Of a stretch of DNA of 46,864 nucleotides, positions 27,925-36,807 are shown in pieces (position 1 is the first letter of the stretch; each line of letters opens with the position of its first letter). The notes under the pieces are model-generated. The model was not told the origin of the DNA, did no database searches, and worked only from the letters and a program-made list of their open reading frames with translations. The position numbers and the translations under genes are program-made. Source of the DNA: a virus; IMG/VR virus record IMGVR_UViG_3300033153_005007, positions 1-46,864 of that record; one strand, written 5' to 3'.

Positions 27925-29714
27925 CTGTATTAATAATTATTAGTAGCCTGTGGTGTGGGCTTGCTCATGCTGCGGCACTAAGAACTTTAGATAGTGGTGC
28001 GTTTGTATCGTACTGTAAGCAATATGACTTTGCTGGTTCAGTAGTAACGAATACTGGAATGAACTGCACTGTCACTGAGAGTGGAGGTGCGTCAGCTCCA
28101 GCTGATGCTACTTTCATTACTCAAACCATTAATGGAACGCTCACCAATGAGCAAGCGATGTCCGCTCTTGCGAGCGGATTAGTTTATAACACAACAGCAA
28201 CAGGCGTCCAATCCATAGCGACAGCTGGGGTTGATTACATTATCCCTGCTGGAAACGTCGCTACAGCAACAGCACTCGCAGCGGACCCTTCTGATTGTGG
28301 AGCTAACGTCTTTGCTACGTCTATTGATGCTGGTGCAAATCTCACCTGTTCGGCAATCGTCGACGCTGATGTCCCCGATAATATAACGGTTGATTTGGCA
28401 GCGGCAGCAACCGCTTTAGCCGCTAATCCTACTGACTGTGCAGTTAATAACTATGCTACAGCGATTGATGCGAGTGGCAATCTTACCTGTTCAGTTCCCT
28501 CTGGCTTTGATTCAACCGCAGTCGATGATACCACATGGAGCGATGGTGCTAATGCTTCTAACATCTGGACATTCGATGTATCTGGAACAGACCATACGAT
28601 GACAATGGGCGACGATTCTGTTGCTTTCAGTGGTGCTCTCACCGCAGCAAACTTCTCTGGAACAAACACGGGAGACCAATCCTCCATAGTCGGCATAACT
28701 GGAACAACAGCTGAGTTCAATACAGCTCTCTCTGATGGTAGCTTTGCTACTGGAGGAGGAACAGCGACTGGAGCAAATACTGGAGACCAATCATCTATTG
28801 TAGGGATATCTGGGACTACGGCAGAATTTAACACGGCTCTTTCCGACGGAAGTTTTGCGACTGGTGGTGGTACTGCAACAGGAAGCAACACTGGGGACCA
28901 GATAAATATAACTGGAAATGCAGCTACTGTTACCACTAATGCCAATCTCACTGGTGGAGTAACGAGCGTAGGAAATGCAGCGACAGTTATAACTAATGCT
29001 AACCTTACGGGTGTTGTTACGTCGGTCGGTAACGCTACGGCTATAGCTGACAAGGCACTGGCTATTGCCAAACTTGCTGATGGTACCGACGGACAGTTGA
29101 TTACTTGGGATGCGGCAGGAGTTATTGCTACGGTGGCAACAGGAACGGATACTCAAGTTCTTACATCTAACGGAGCAGATACTGCTCCTACTTTTCAAGA
29201 CCCAGCAGGAGGCGGTGCTTATACTTTAGTCTCTGCAACAGCGTTCAGTGCAGCAACGACTACGGGAGATATTTCTGTAGACGTTAGTAAGATATATCTT
29301 ATTACATTTGACATGACTACGGATGCTCAGACAGCTAATGCTGTTACATTCAGATGTAATAATGATGCCACTTCCTACGGATATGTCGTTCGTGGGTATG
29401 CTCATATCACTGGTGACATAACAACATCAGGAGTAGGTGCAGCCTCTATACCTTTGGGGACGATAGATAACTCTGACTGGTACAGAAGCATGAGAGGGCA
29501 ACTCTATTTATATACGAGAGATATAGACCTCGCTGTTGATATAGCAGCGACCCTAGATGGTACATTCGGTTATCATAATACTTCTAATGGTGGTCAAGCT
29601 AGTTGCACTGTATCAGCACACTATGAGAGTAATACAGCAATATCAAGTTTTGAGTTTAATATGGGTGTAGCCTCTACGGGCACAGTATACCTATATGAAT
29701 TAACACTATCTTAG
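27894..29714 (+). CDS. Large fibre-like protein with N-terminal signal peptide and repeats
   Basis: A 606-aa protein. The N-terminus (MGIRSTRNRLAVLIIISSLW, then CGLAHAAAL) is a classical secretion signal with an AHA-A cleavage site. The start is supported by GGAGGT 8 bases upstream. The body is Ala/Thr/Asp-rich with tandem 37-residue repeats starting NTGDQSSIVG (28665-28775 and 28776-28886, then a partial copy) and NAATVTTNANLTG-type repeats, which recur in phage and bacterial fibre stalks. The C-terminal 150 residues form a separate beta domain. A signal peptide is strange for a virion fibre; it may be a secreted or surface protein made during infection. Confidence 0.75.
   Translation: MGIRSTRNRLAVLIIISSLWCGLAHAAALRTLDSGAFVSYCKQYDFAGSVVTNTGMNCTVTESGGASAPADATFITQTINGTLTNEQAMSALASGLVYNTTATGVQSIATAGVDYIIPAGNVATATALAADPSDCGANVFATSIDAGANLTCSAIVDADVPDNITVDLAAAATALAANPTDCAVNNYATAIDASGNLTCSVPSGFDSTAVDDTTWSDGANASNIWTFDVSGTDHTMTMGDDSVAFSGALTAANFSGTNTGDQSSIVGITGTTAEFNTALSDGSFATGGGTATGANTGDQSSIVGISGTTAEFNTALSDGSFATGGGTATGSNTGDQINITGNAATVTTNANLTGGVTSVGNAATVITNANLTGVVTSVGNATAIADKALAIAKLADGTDGQLITWDAAGVIATVATGTDTQVLTSNGADTAPTFQDPAGGGAYTLVSATAFSAATTTGDISVDVSKIYLITFDMTTDAQTANAVTFRCNNDATSYGYVVRGYAHITGDITTSGVGAASIPLGTIDNSDWYRSMRGQLYLYTRDIDLAVDIAATLDGTFGYHNTSNGGQASCTVSAHYESNTAISSFEFNMGVASTGTVYLYELTLS
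28665..28886 (+). repeat. Two tandem 111-bp coding repeats (37 aa each)
   Basis: The two copies encode 37 residues that differ at only two positions (Thr/Ser and the Ala/Ser end residue), yet most codons differ synonymously between copies. Confidence 0.8.
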
Positions 29715-29727
29715 GAGCGAGGGTTTT

Positions 29728-30003
29728 ATGGAAGTATGGTATGCAGCTCTTGGTACGGTCATGGCGGTCTTTGGGATAACATGGAAAATGTGTGATAAGG
29801 GTGATAAGAAGATTGGAACAGTATTCAAGAGGTTTGATGAATATAAGAAGCATCTGGAAGAAACTCATGTCAGCAAGGAGGTGTGTGGGATTCTTCATAA
29901 CCAAATCTGTGAGGACATCGTGGAGATTAAGGCTGATGGTAAAAAAACTCAAGCAGATATTCAAGAGCTTCTGCTTATGGCTAAGAAAAATGGTAATAAA
30001 TAA
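29728..30003 (+). CDS. XhlA-like membrane/coiled-coil protein (91 aa), lysis candidate
   Basis: An N-terminal membrane helix (WYAALGTVMAVFGITWKMCD) is followed by a hydrophilic helical region (FDEYKKHLEETHVSKEVCGILHNQICEDIVEIKADGKKTQADIQELL). One membrane segment plus coiled coil resembles haemolysin XhlA-like lysis accessory proteins, but in mirror orientation. SD GGAGCGAGG is somewhat far. It opens a run of small membrane genes. Confidence 0.55.
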   Translation: MEVWYAALGTVMAVFGITWKMCDKGDKKIGTVFKRFDEYKKHLEETHVSKEVCGILHNQICEDIVEIKADGKKTQADIQELLLMAKKNGNK

Positions 30004-30329
30004 TGGCAGTGATAGATGTAGACCGACACATCCTTACGGAGCTAACGATTCTCCAGGAGAAGTTGAAAAGGTGTGCAGGAGAGTTCAGACAGCAATGGGA
30101 GATTATTTCGAGTGTGCGTGTTCAGACGGAGCTTATTGTAATTGGAAACAAAGATGCCAGTCATCCCAAGCTCCCAAAATTGCGTGACCAGATAACGAGG
30201 GCTATGAAGGTGTGTAATACAAAGATGATAGTGATGGATGATTGCATGAGCCGACAGGGAGCATTATTAAATCACATGGTATCTGAAGTCATAGAGGCTG
30301 ATACCAGAAAGGGGAGAGAGAGTGCCTGA
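30003..30329 (+). CDS. Helical hypothetical protein (108 aa)
   Basis: A 108-aa helical protein (MAVIDVDRHILTELTILQEKLKRCAGEFRQQWEI) with several cysteines. It begins in the previous stop (TAATG) and ends overlapping the membrane protein gene. Possible virion accessory; unknown. Confidence 0.6.
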   Translation: MAVIDVDRHILTELTILQEKLKRCAGEFRQQWEIISSVRVQTELIVIGNKDASHPKLPKLRDQITRAMKVCNTKMIVMDDCMSRQGALLNHMVSEVIEADTRKGRESA

Positions 30330-30786
30330 ACCAACATTACAACTAATAGCATTTCTTAAACTAATCGTCGTCGCTGTCTTTGGGCTGTTGTATGGGCTCG
30401 GTGGTATGAGCGGGAAATGGAAGCGACGTTATGTTGGACCTGCTTTATATGGTCTGGCGATATGGGGATTTACCACATGGACGAATACCTTCAATGTCTT
30501 GTCCTTGTTGTCGCCCTTGCTCTTATGTGCTGCACTTCATCTAGGGTATGGCGGAAACACTACAAGCGAGAAGATTAAAAGACGTGCAATAGCGGGCTCC
30601 GCTGCTGGATGTGCTGGCATTCCATTGTTCATTGCCTTCTCAGCAACAGGCTTGCTATTTTTACATATAGCTGTATGCACAGCCATCAGCATCGTTGCTG
30701 GTGTCTGGAACGAGACATCATCTGCTCGCACTGAGGAGACCCTCATTGGAGCGATGTATGTTTTAATACCATTGTTAACGATATAA
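30322..30786 (+). CDS. Polytopic membrane protein (154 aa), GTG start
   Basis: A GTG start behind GGGGAG. About four hydrophobic segments (IAFLKLIVVAVFGLLYGLGG, FNVLSLLSPLLLCAALHLGY, IAGSAAGCAGIPLFIAFSATG, LLFLHIAVCTAISIVAGVW) plus a hydrophobic C-terminus. Phages often have such a conserved, uncharacterised inner-membrane protein near the lysis or tail genes. It could be a large holin, but that is unproven. Confidence 0.65.
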   Translation: MPEPTLQLIAFLKLIVVAVFGLLYGLGGMSGKWKRRYVGPALYGLAIWGFTTWTNTFNVLSLLSPLLLCAALHLGYGGNTTSEKIKRRAIAGSAAGCAGIPLFIAFSATGLLFLHIAVCTAISIVAGVWNETSSARTEETLIGAMYVLIPLLTI

Positions 30787-30800
30787 CAGGGAGAAACAAT

Positions 30801-31121
30801 ATGAAGAAGATTGTATTAATACTATTAATAGCATGTGTGGCTTTTATTGGCTGTGAGAAGGCAGCCGAAGCTCGTGGGTGTAGACCAAGGACAGTAGCTG
30901 CCGAAGAAGGCGGGTATAATGTCGCTGGTATTAAGATTGACGCACCTAATCTTATCAAGATTGACGAAGCAGGTGAGTGGACTCTTGGAGTCGAAGGTGG
31001 AAAGAACATCATTAAAGACATCTTCTTTGATGACAACGCTTTCCTCGAGGCTGACAAGGGATATTTCGCCTATGTTAAAGTTACATATAAAGGGTGCTTA
31101 TTGAATTGTAAGGAGGAATAA
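30801..31121 (+). CDS. Putative lipoprotein (106 aa)
   Basis: MKKIVLILLIACVAFIGCEK is a lipoprotein-type signal with a lipobox-like FIGC; Cys 18 would carry the lipid. The mature part is acidic and beta-rich (YNVAGIKIDAPNLIKIDEAGEWTLGVEG) with three further cysteines. SD CAGGGAG. It may be an outer-membrane spanin subunit or an exclusion lipoprotein. Confidence 0.7.
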   Translation: MKKIVLILLIACVAFIGCEKAAEARGCRPRTVAAEEGGYNVAGIKIDAPNLIKIDEAGEWTLGVEGGKNIIKDIFFDDNAFLEADKGYFAYVKVTYKGCLLNCKEE

Positions 31122-31217
31122 ATGAGCGAGACAATGACTTTTGTTTATCCATTTTTAATTGTCGGTGGAGTATTTGCAGTAATTGTTTACTTTACCATTA
31201 AGCGGAGGAACAAATAA
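31122..31217 (+). CDS. Single-span membrane peptide (31 aa)
   Basis: MSETMTFVYPFLIVGGVFAV, then IVYFTIKRRNK: one helix with a basic C-terminal tail. SD AAGGAGG. It directly follows the lipoprotein and overlaps the holin-like gene (TAATG). Size and topology could suit an inner-membrane partner or antiholin. Confidence 0.6.
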   Translation: MSETMTFVYPFLIVGGVFAVIVYFTIKRRNK

Positions 31218-31372
31218 TGTTCAAAGGATATAAGACATACATTGTAATGATTGTCGGGGTCCTGGTTAACGGTGCGTTTGCTATGGGATATCTCCCAGAA
31301 GCATACATCGGAACAGCCAATGCAGTTCTAGCATTCTTTGGTCTGGGTGCATTAAGAAACGGAATTAAATAA
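31217..31372 (+). CDS. Holin-like small membrane protein (51 aa)
   Basis: MFKGYKTYIVMIVGVLVNGA, then FAMGYLPEAYIGTANAVLAFFGLGALRNGIK. Two helices with a basic start (FKGYKTYI) and a basic end (RNGIK). This pattern recurs in short phage holin-like proteins (FKGYKTYIvA...GYl......a....a..alR.GI). SD GGAGG and TAATG coupling on both sides. It is the best holin candidate of the genome. Confidence 0.7.
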   Translation: MFKGYKTYIVMIVGVLVNGAFAMGYLPEAYIGTANAVLAFFGLGALRNGIK

Positions 31373-31641
31373 TGGCAGTGAGTGAGTGGGCAAAATTCGG
31401 GACAGCTCTCTCACGTCTAGCAGAGACTATCTTTGCCACTCGTGAGAGTGCTTACAATCGGAAGATGGATAAGCGGCAGGAGAAAGCTATTCAGTGTGCG
31501 GAGCAGATGATAGAGAAGCTCCACTTGCTGTTCAACTTTATCTTCGAGAGGATTGAAATAAAGGATGGCGAGAGGAAAGAGTATGATAGGCTTAAGCTGC
31601 TCATCTACAGGAAAATAAATCAGTTCAATAAGTATGACTAG
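31372..31641 (+). CDS. Helical hypothetical protein (89 aa)
   Basis: An 89-aa, basic helical protein (LSRLAETIFATRESAYNRKMDKRQEKAIQCAEQMIEKLHLLFNFIFERI) coupled to the holin-like gene. The amphipathic helices could be lytic or a coiled-coil lysis regulator; no enzyme motif is visible. Unknown. Confidence 0.6.
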   Translation: MAVSEWAKFGTALSRLAETIFATRESAYNRKMDKRQEKAIQCAEQMIEKLHLLFNFIFERIEIKDGERKEYDRLKLLIYRKINQFNKYD

Positions 31642-31650
31642 GAGAAACCA

Positions 31651-32883
31651 ATGTCAATGACATTCAACGACCTTCAAGAGGAAGTCAAGCGTAGAGCAAC
31701 GCTTAACCAAGGTGGGACTCAGTTTGATACAGCCTCAAAGAATGTATTAAACTCATCGCTGTTCCGTCTTGGTAGAGATGCCTTGTGGAGACCGCTTAGG
31801 CGCAAAGCAACCATTGATACTGTCACAACATATACGACGGGTTCAGGTGGTGGGACTTTCACCAATGGGTCTAAGGATGTCACTGTTGTGGGAGCAACAT
31901 TACTTACGGATAACATTCAGCCAGGTCGGAGAATAAAGCTGCAAGGCAGCAACACCGACTACACAATCAAAACAATCACTGGGGAGACGACGCTGACGAT
32001 AGATATTAACTTCTCTGGTACGACTATCAGCGGGACTGGAACCTACAGCATACTCGCTCAGGAGGAGTATGTCTTACCAGTCCAGTCTTCCCATAGATTG
32101 TTTATGTGGCATGAATGGTATGGTTACCCAATGATGATGACATATATCTCCGACCAGACTTTTTATAGTCGAGGGATATTCAACACCACTACCTCTATCC
32201 CCCAAGCCTATCGCATGTGGGGAGAAGATTGGATTAAGGAGCAGGTCAAGGAGCCTGGCGTTGTTACTATCGTATCGAGTGAGGCTGCTGACCAGAACAT
32301 CCAGGTTACTGTTTTTGGTACTGTCTCTGGTTACCCTGACTATGAAATCATAACCACTGATAGTAGCAATGGAACAACGCCCGTCGCTGGAAGTAAGTCT
32401 TTCAGCAGTGCGGAGAGGATTGTTAAATCTTCCAGTTCGACTGGTCGCATTACGGCTACAGCCGATAGCGGTAGTACAACACTGTCTGTTATGCCCGTCG
32501 GTGATACAACCTCTGGGATTAAGTATGCGAAGTTCCAGCTCTATCCTCTGCCGAATCAGGTTCGCCCTATTAATCTCCAGTTTTACAAAGACCCATATAG
32601 ATTGGTCAATGATGGAGATGTTAGTGAGCTTGGTCAAGAGTTTGATGAAGCGCTTATCCTCATGGCTGTTGCTAAGGTTAATTATGAGACGAACAAAGAT
32701 GAGGGCGATAAGTTCTTTGCGATGTATAAAGATGAAGTGCGGAGCTTGAAGAAACACAATGTTGATAAGATTGATTGGTTCCCTTCGTTGCATTCCAGAA
32801 GGGCTAGTGGCATTGGGAACGTTCATCCTAACCTTCTCTATCAACAGGTTGGTCCGCATTACGGAAGGAGTAGCCGCTTCTAA
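31651..32883 (+). CDS. Head-to-tail adaptor (phage adaptor with inserted Ig/beta domain)
   Basis: A 410-aa protein. The ends are typical of podoviral adaptors (MTFNDLQEEVKRRATLNQ at the start; VNYETNKDEGDKFFAMYKDEV helix near the end), interrupted by beta segments (VTTYTTGSGGGTFTNGSKDVTVVGATLL and PDYEIITTDSSNGTTPV). SD AGGAG. It should sit between portal and tail hub, in keeping with the next genes. Confidence 0.75.
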   Translation: MSMTFNDLQEEVKRRATLNQGGTQFDTASKNVLNSSLFRLGRDALWRPLRRKATIDTVTTYTTGSGGGTFTNGSKDVTVVGATLLTDNIQPGRRIKLQGSNTDYTIKTITGETTLTIDINFSGTTISGTGTYSILAQEEYVLPVQSSHRLFMWHEWYGYPMMMTYISDQTFYSRGIFNTTTSIPQAYRMWGEDWIKEQVKEPGVVTIVSSEAADQNIQVTVFGTVSGYPDYEIITTDSSNGTTPVAGSKSFSSAERIVKSSSSTGRITATADSGSTTLSVMPVGDTTSGIKYAKFQLYPLPNQVRPINLQFYKDPYRLVNDGDVSELGQEFDEALILMAVAKVNYETNKDEGDKFFAMYKDEVRSLKKHNVDKIDWFPSLHSRRASGIGNVHPNLLYQQVGPHYGRSSRF

Positions 32884-35174
32884 TGGTATTACCAGCCGCA
32901 GCAGCAGTAGCAGGATTATCTGCACAAGAATTAGCATTGTTAGTCGCTGGCGGAGCTGTAGCTGCTAAAGCAGTCATGGGTGGTAAGAAACCAGATGTGG
33001 ATATGTCTAGCATCACTGACCTGTTTGATAGTAGAAACTCTCAGGATGGACTCATCAAAACCCCAGACCAAGTTCTTGGTGGTATTCTTAAGACGGTGAT
33101 TGGGTATGGTGGAAGAATAACACATGAAGACCCGAGGGTTTCAGGGGAGAGAGAAAAAGAGAGAATGGGATTAAATACTAAAGAGGCTGGGGTTCTTGAT
33201 AACCCAGCTCCTGAGATTGATAAGAGGAATTTTATTGAGGAGTTTATACCGCCAGAGCCCGACCCTCGTGCTGGAATATTAGAGAACATTCCTCCTGAGA
33301 TAGATAGGAGAAACTTTGTCGAGGAGTTTCCATCAGAGCTTCCGCCAGAAGCAAGGTTCCCTCCATATCTTACCTCAAAGAAAAATGTTGGATATCACTC
33401 TGGCGATTTAGGAATAGCTAAAGATACTGAAATAAGAAATATGGAGAGTCGTTCATCTGGGCATTTCGGGACAGGGACATATTTTGTAGGAACAAAGAAA
33501 GGCGCAGAGACAAGTGGAAGGACAGAGGGAAGACCAGTACATGAAATAGATTTCTCTGATTATAAACTGTTTCAGCCATCAACAGGAGACAAGGCGCAGA
33601 AGCTTCATGATACCTTAAAGCAGATAAACAATCTGACAGGCAACGAACATCAAGAGTGGGTTAGACCTATATTTGGCGGAGAAGGAGAGTACCATCCAGC
33701 AGACTATAAAACCATATCAAGCAGATTGTATGACGCTGGTGTAGATATTAAACCACAGGATATTAAAGCTGCTGTTGAAGAAGTTGAGGTCGAGGTTCGC
33801 AATGCAGATAACTATTATGAGCTTGGTGGTAAGACAGCAAGCACAAGGGTTATTGAAAAAGCTGGGTATGAAGGGATAGATGTTAGGCATCTCCCAAGAT
33901 TTGATGTTCATTCATACGGAAGCGTAATATATGATTTAAAACCACAGGCACAAGGTAAGGGAGAGACAGACCTCATACCCATCAGAGACAAGTGGGACGA
34001 CAAGATACATAAGATGACTTACATTATGAGCACGGGTGAGACGATACCAGTGGTTAAAGGGAGGATGCACGGGGATGTGGTTCCCCAGGGAGTAGAAGGA
34101 ACTGATGTTATCAGAGGGTTCGTTAATGAAGACCAGAAAATATTCGGTACAAGGATTATAGAGTCTAAGGATGACCACCTGATTAGTTCTGAGGCTGACC
34201 TGACGAGAGCCATAGATAAGTCCGCAAAGAAAGAACTGGTCTTCGCTAAGAAGTTCTTCAAAGCACATCCAGAGTTTGAGGATTTTGTTCCAAGCGTAAC
34301 TCAGTTTGAGGTTGGAAGGGCTGAAATCCTTGATAGAGCTAATCTTAGAGATGACCAAATATACTCAAAGGCTCAGGTCTTCGGGGAGAAGGAGCTGAAG
34401 CAGGCTCTTGATGTCGGGATAACACCAGCGACGGAAGAACTCCCTCGGATGAAATTCTTCCTGGACAAAGCCAAAGACATGGAGTTCCCTAACTCAGCAC
34501 AGGTATTCCGTGAGAAGATATGGGAGAAGGGGGAGAGAGATTTAGGGAAGCTGTTCACTGATATCCCGACGGTCGACTTAACGGTAGAGAGAACCATTGG
34601 GGATTACGGTGGACTTGAACCAACGCTGATGGTACACATTGAGTTTGAACCTATCCACAGAGATGATGTTATTAAGCGGACAGCAAAACAAGGAAAGAAC
34701 TGGAAGCAGGACACTGTTCATTTTTCAGAGATTATAGATAACCCAATAGGCAAAGCAAAGTTAGGTACGCCTGACGCTGAGGGCTTCTCTCTTGAGCCAC
34801 AGCTAACAATAATCTTTGAGAAGCCACTGACAGAGGAGCAGTTTAATGCGTTCAATGCTAACATAAGAGAGAACTATGGTTTACCTGGTTCAACAAGATT
34901 GCCGAACGAGAATGGATTATTTATTTATAATGTGAGTCGTGGAGATTTCGGTAAGAACCCTGGACAGTTCAGAAAGGAAATAGAAAATGTCGCAAAAGAC
35001 ATACACAGTAAGAGAGGAAAGTCTAGCCTGGCTGAGGTTCTCAAAGAAAATAGGGCTACCGACACGAGCTACGGGTATCGGAAGCTCCTCATCGTCGGGA
35101 ACCCAGAGTCGGGAGCAACAAGAACCTACGAAGACTTCTCTGGACGTAAGCTTCCATCAAAAGGGAAAAAATAA
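32883..35174 (+). CDS. Large virion protein with ADP-ribosyltransferase-like domain
   Basis: A 763-aa protein. A small hydrophobic/Ala-rich N-terminus (1-35), a linker with a twice-repeated PEID[KR]RNF[IV]EEF motif, and an ART-like domain at about 168-353: GYHSGDL with its His, GHFGTGTYFVG with its Tyr, and AGYEGIDVRHLPRFDVHSYGSVIYD, the usual end of polyvalent phage ART domains. The rest is mixed alpha/beta. Such domains modify host proteins after ejection with the DNA. It lies between adaptor and tail hub. TAATG overlap with the adaptor. The ART assignment is by motif, so moderate. Confidence 0.65.
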   Translation: MVLPAAAAVAGLSAQELALLVAGGAVAAKAVMGGKKPDVDMSSITDLFDSRNSQDGLIKTPDQVLGGILKTVIGYGGRITHEDPRVSGEREKERMGLNTKEAGVLDNPAPEIDKRNFIEEFIPPEPDPRAGILENIPPEIDRRNFVEEFPSELPPEARFPPYLTSKKNVGYHSGDLGIAKDTEIRNMESRSSGHFGTGTYFVGTKKGAETSGRTEGRPVHEIDFSDYKLFQPSTGDKAQKLHDTLKQINNLTGNEHQEWVRPIFGGEGEYHPADYKTISSRLYDAGVDIKPQDIKAAVEEVEVEVRNADNYYELGGKTASTRVIEKAGYEGIDVRHLPRFDVHSYGSVIYDLKPQAQGKGETDLIPIRDKWDDKIHKMTYIMSTGETIPVVKGRMHGDVVPQGVEGTDVIRGFVNEDQKIFGTRIIESKDDHLISSEADLTRAIDKSAKKELVFAKKFFKAHPEFEDFVPSVTQFEVGRAEILDRANLRDDQIYSKAQVFGEKELKQALDVGITPATEELPRMKFFLDKAKDMEFPNSAQVFREKIWEKGERDLGKLFTDIPTVDLTVERTIGDYGGLEPTLMVHIEFEPIHRDDVIKRTAKQGKNWKQDTVHFSEIIDNPIGKAKLGTPDAEGFSLEPQLTIIFEKPLTEEQFNAFNANIRENYGLPGSTRLPNENGLFIYNVSRGDFGKNPGQFRKEIENVAKDIHSKRGKSSLAEVLKENRATDTSYGYRKLLIVGNPESGATRTYEDFSGRKLPSKGKK

Positions 35175-36716
35175 ATGACGCTACAGAAATATACCTCAGT
35201 TTCAACGTCATTCGGGAATAACCTTCTCAATGGCGGATTGAACTCTACCTCTGGACCTTTGGGTCTCCTAGACAATGAGAGCTCTGGTTTACAAAACATA
35301 GACTTCAATAAGTTTGGGAGTATCTTCCAGAGAAACGGATATAACCAGCTCAACACTGTTACAAACGGTGCAGGGACGCAGTGGGACGGACTCCACTGGT
35401 ATGAATATAACTCAGGGTCGACGGAGGTAAGGAAGGCTGTGGGTGTCGGGAACTCTTTGATAGTTAAGATGGATGACCTCGACGGAACCTTTGATGATAT
35501 CACTGGGGGGTTGACAGTCACCGACGGGAACCATTGGACGTTCACGAACTTCCTGAACACTGTCTATGCTACCAACGGAGTTGATGCTCCTTGGGATTGG
35601 GATGGAGGAGCAGCGGCAACAGCCTCTACCCTTCCTGTTGATGTCACTGTCCCTAAGTTCAACGCTCTGTTCAATAACTTTTTGTTCTATGCTCACGTTA
35701 AGCTCTCAGGAGTAACGCAGAACTCCCGCATCTATTGGAGTAACCTGAAAGATACTGGCGTTTGGGCTGCCGCTCATTACATTGATGTGGCTAAGGATGA
35801 TGGTCAGGAGATTACAGGGATTAAGGTTCTATCGGACAGGCTTGTGGTCTACAAGACACGCTCGATATATAATGTACTTTACACTGGAGATACTGACATC
35901 CCGTTCGTTCTTCCTGGCGGTGGTAAGTCAGCGTCGGTGGTAGGGTGCGTTGCCTCTCATAGTATCCAAGATGTCAACAACGGTCATGTGTTCCTGTCTC
36001 ATGATGGGTTCTATTTCTATGACGGTAATAATTCTTACAAGATTAGCGATAAAATTACTAACACACTCCTCGGGTATAACACCCTTCGCTTTGACCAGAG
36101 TGTTAGTTTAGTTCAGAGGGATAAGAACCGTTACATGTGTACGATGGTTACCTCTGGGCAGACAGACAGTGACAGAGTTGCTGTATGGGATTATTTCAAC
36201 AACGCTTGGAGTATCTATGTCGGGATTGATGCCTCCTCGATGGCTACGTTCTATACCAACGGGGATGAGGAGAAGGTATACTTTGGGGACTATGAAGGGT
36301 TTGTTTATCGCATGGACTATGGAACGAATGATAACCCTTCTGGTGTTCCGACAGCTATCTCCGCATACTACTGGACTAACTGGCGACACTTCGGAGACCT
36401 GGTTAACAAGAAAGGCGTGCCAGAGGTTGCAATATACTACCAGAGTTCTAACTCAATCCTAACCCTCTCCTACTCCTATGACTTTGAATCTGGAGAGCAG
36501 TTCTCTCAAACGTTCAGCCTTGCGGGAGCGAGTGATGTGTATGGCGCAGGGATTTATGGAACAGCCGTGTATGGCTCCAGTGGTGGAGCTGTCCGTCGGA
36601 GAGACCTGACTGGTAGAGGTAGGGTGATAAGAATTAAATATGCTAATGATGTAATCAATGAGACATTCCAGATTGATGGGATGGGGACTCTGGCACATCT
36701 TGAGACGAACACATGA
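35175..36716 (+). CDS. Tail hub / stabiliser protein (beta-propeller type)
   Basis: A 513-aa protein. The N-terminal GPLGLLDNESSGLQNIDFN and FGSIFQRNGYNQLN match the start of gp10/gp12-like podoviral tail hub proteins (LrDgEs..aqNvdFd..G.l.kR.Gy). A repeated strand pattern follows (WDWDGGAAATAS, DGFYFYDGNNSYKISD, VYFGDYEGFVYRMD) typical of a propeller. It follows the previous stop directly. It would plug or extend the tail below the adaptor. Confidence 0.78.
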   Translation: MTLQKYTSVSTSFGNNLLNGGLNSTSGPLGLLDNESSGLQNIDFNKFGSIFQRNGYNQLNTVTNGAGTQWDGLHWYEYNSGSTEVRKAVGVGNSLIVKMDDLDGTFDDITGGLTVTDGNHWTFTNFLNTVYATNGVDAPWDWDGGAAATASTLPVDVTVPKFNALFNNFLFYAHVKLSGVTQNSRIYWSNLKDTGVWAAAHYIDVAKDDGQEITGIKVLSDRLVVYKTRSIYNVLYTGDTDIPFVLPGGGKSASVVGCVASHSIQDVNNGHVFLSHDGFYFYDGNNSYKISDKITNTLLGYNTLRFDQSVSLVQRDKNRYMCTMVTSGQTDSDRVAVWDYFNNAWSIYVGIDASSMATFYTNGDEEKVYFGDYEGFVYRMDYGTNDNPSGVPTAISAYYWTNWRHFGDLVNKKGVPEVAIYYQSSNSILTLSYSYDFESGEQFSQTFSLAGASDVYGAGIYGTAVYGSSGGAVRRRDLTGRGRVIRIKYANDVINETFQIDGMGTLAHLETNT

Positions 36717-36718
36717 TG

Positions 36719-36758
36719 CTTTGCTACGCAAAGAAAAGCAGTGAGTAAAGAAAAAACA
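36719..36758 (+). repeat. Dispersed hairpin element, copy B
   Basis: CTTTGC-TAC-GCAAAG (36719-36733), then AAAAGCAGTGAGTAAAGAAAAAACAA. Compared with copy A at 4306, the stem has changed one pair on both sides (G-C to T-A), so the structure is kept. It lies just after the tail hub stop. Confidence 0.65.
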
Positions 36759-36794
36759 AAAAGCATTCGGACAGCGCTTTTGCTGTTGCTTTTT
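36758..36794 (+). terminator. Terminator after the tail hub gene
   Basis: AAAAAGC (36758-36764) pairs with GCTTTTT (36788-36794) outside an inner ACAGC/GCTGT stem (36771-36775 with 36782-36786). The T-run overlaps the outer stem. A composite rho-independent terminator at the boundary of two late sub-operons. Confidence 0.65.
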
Positions 36795-36807
36795 CCTTAA
36801 AGACTAA

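Noticed and set aside
28451-29198. Long minus-strand frames opposite the fibre gene
   Set aside because: They are antisense shadows of an Ala/Thr-rich repeat region, with repetitive Val/Pro/Ser composition and no start sites.
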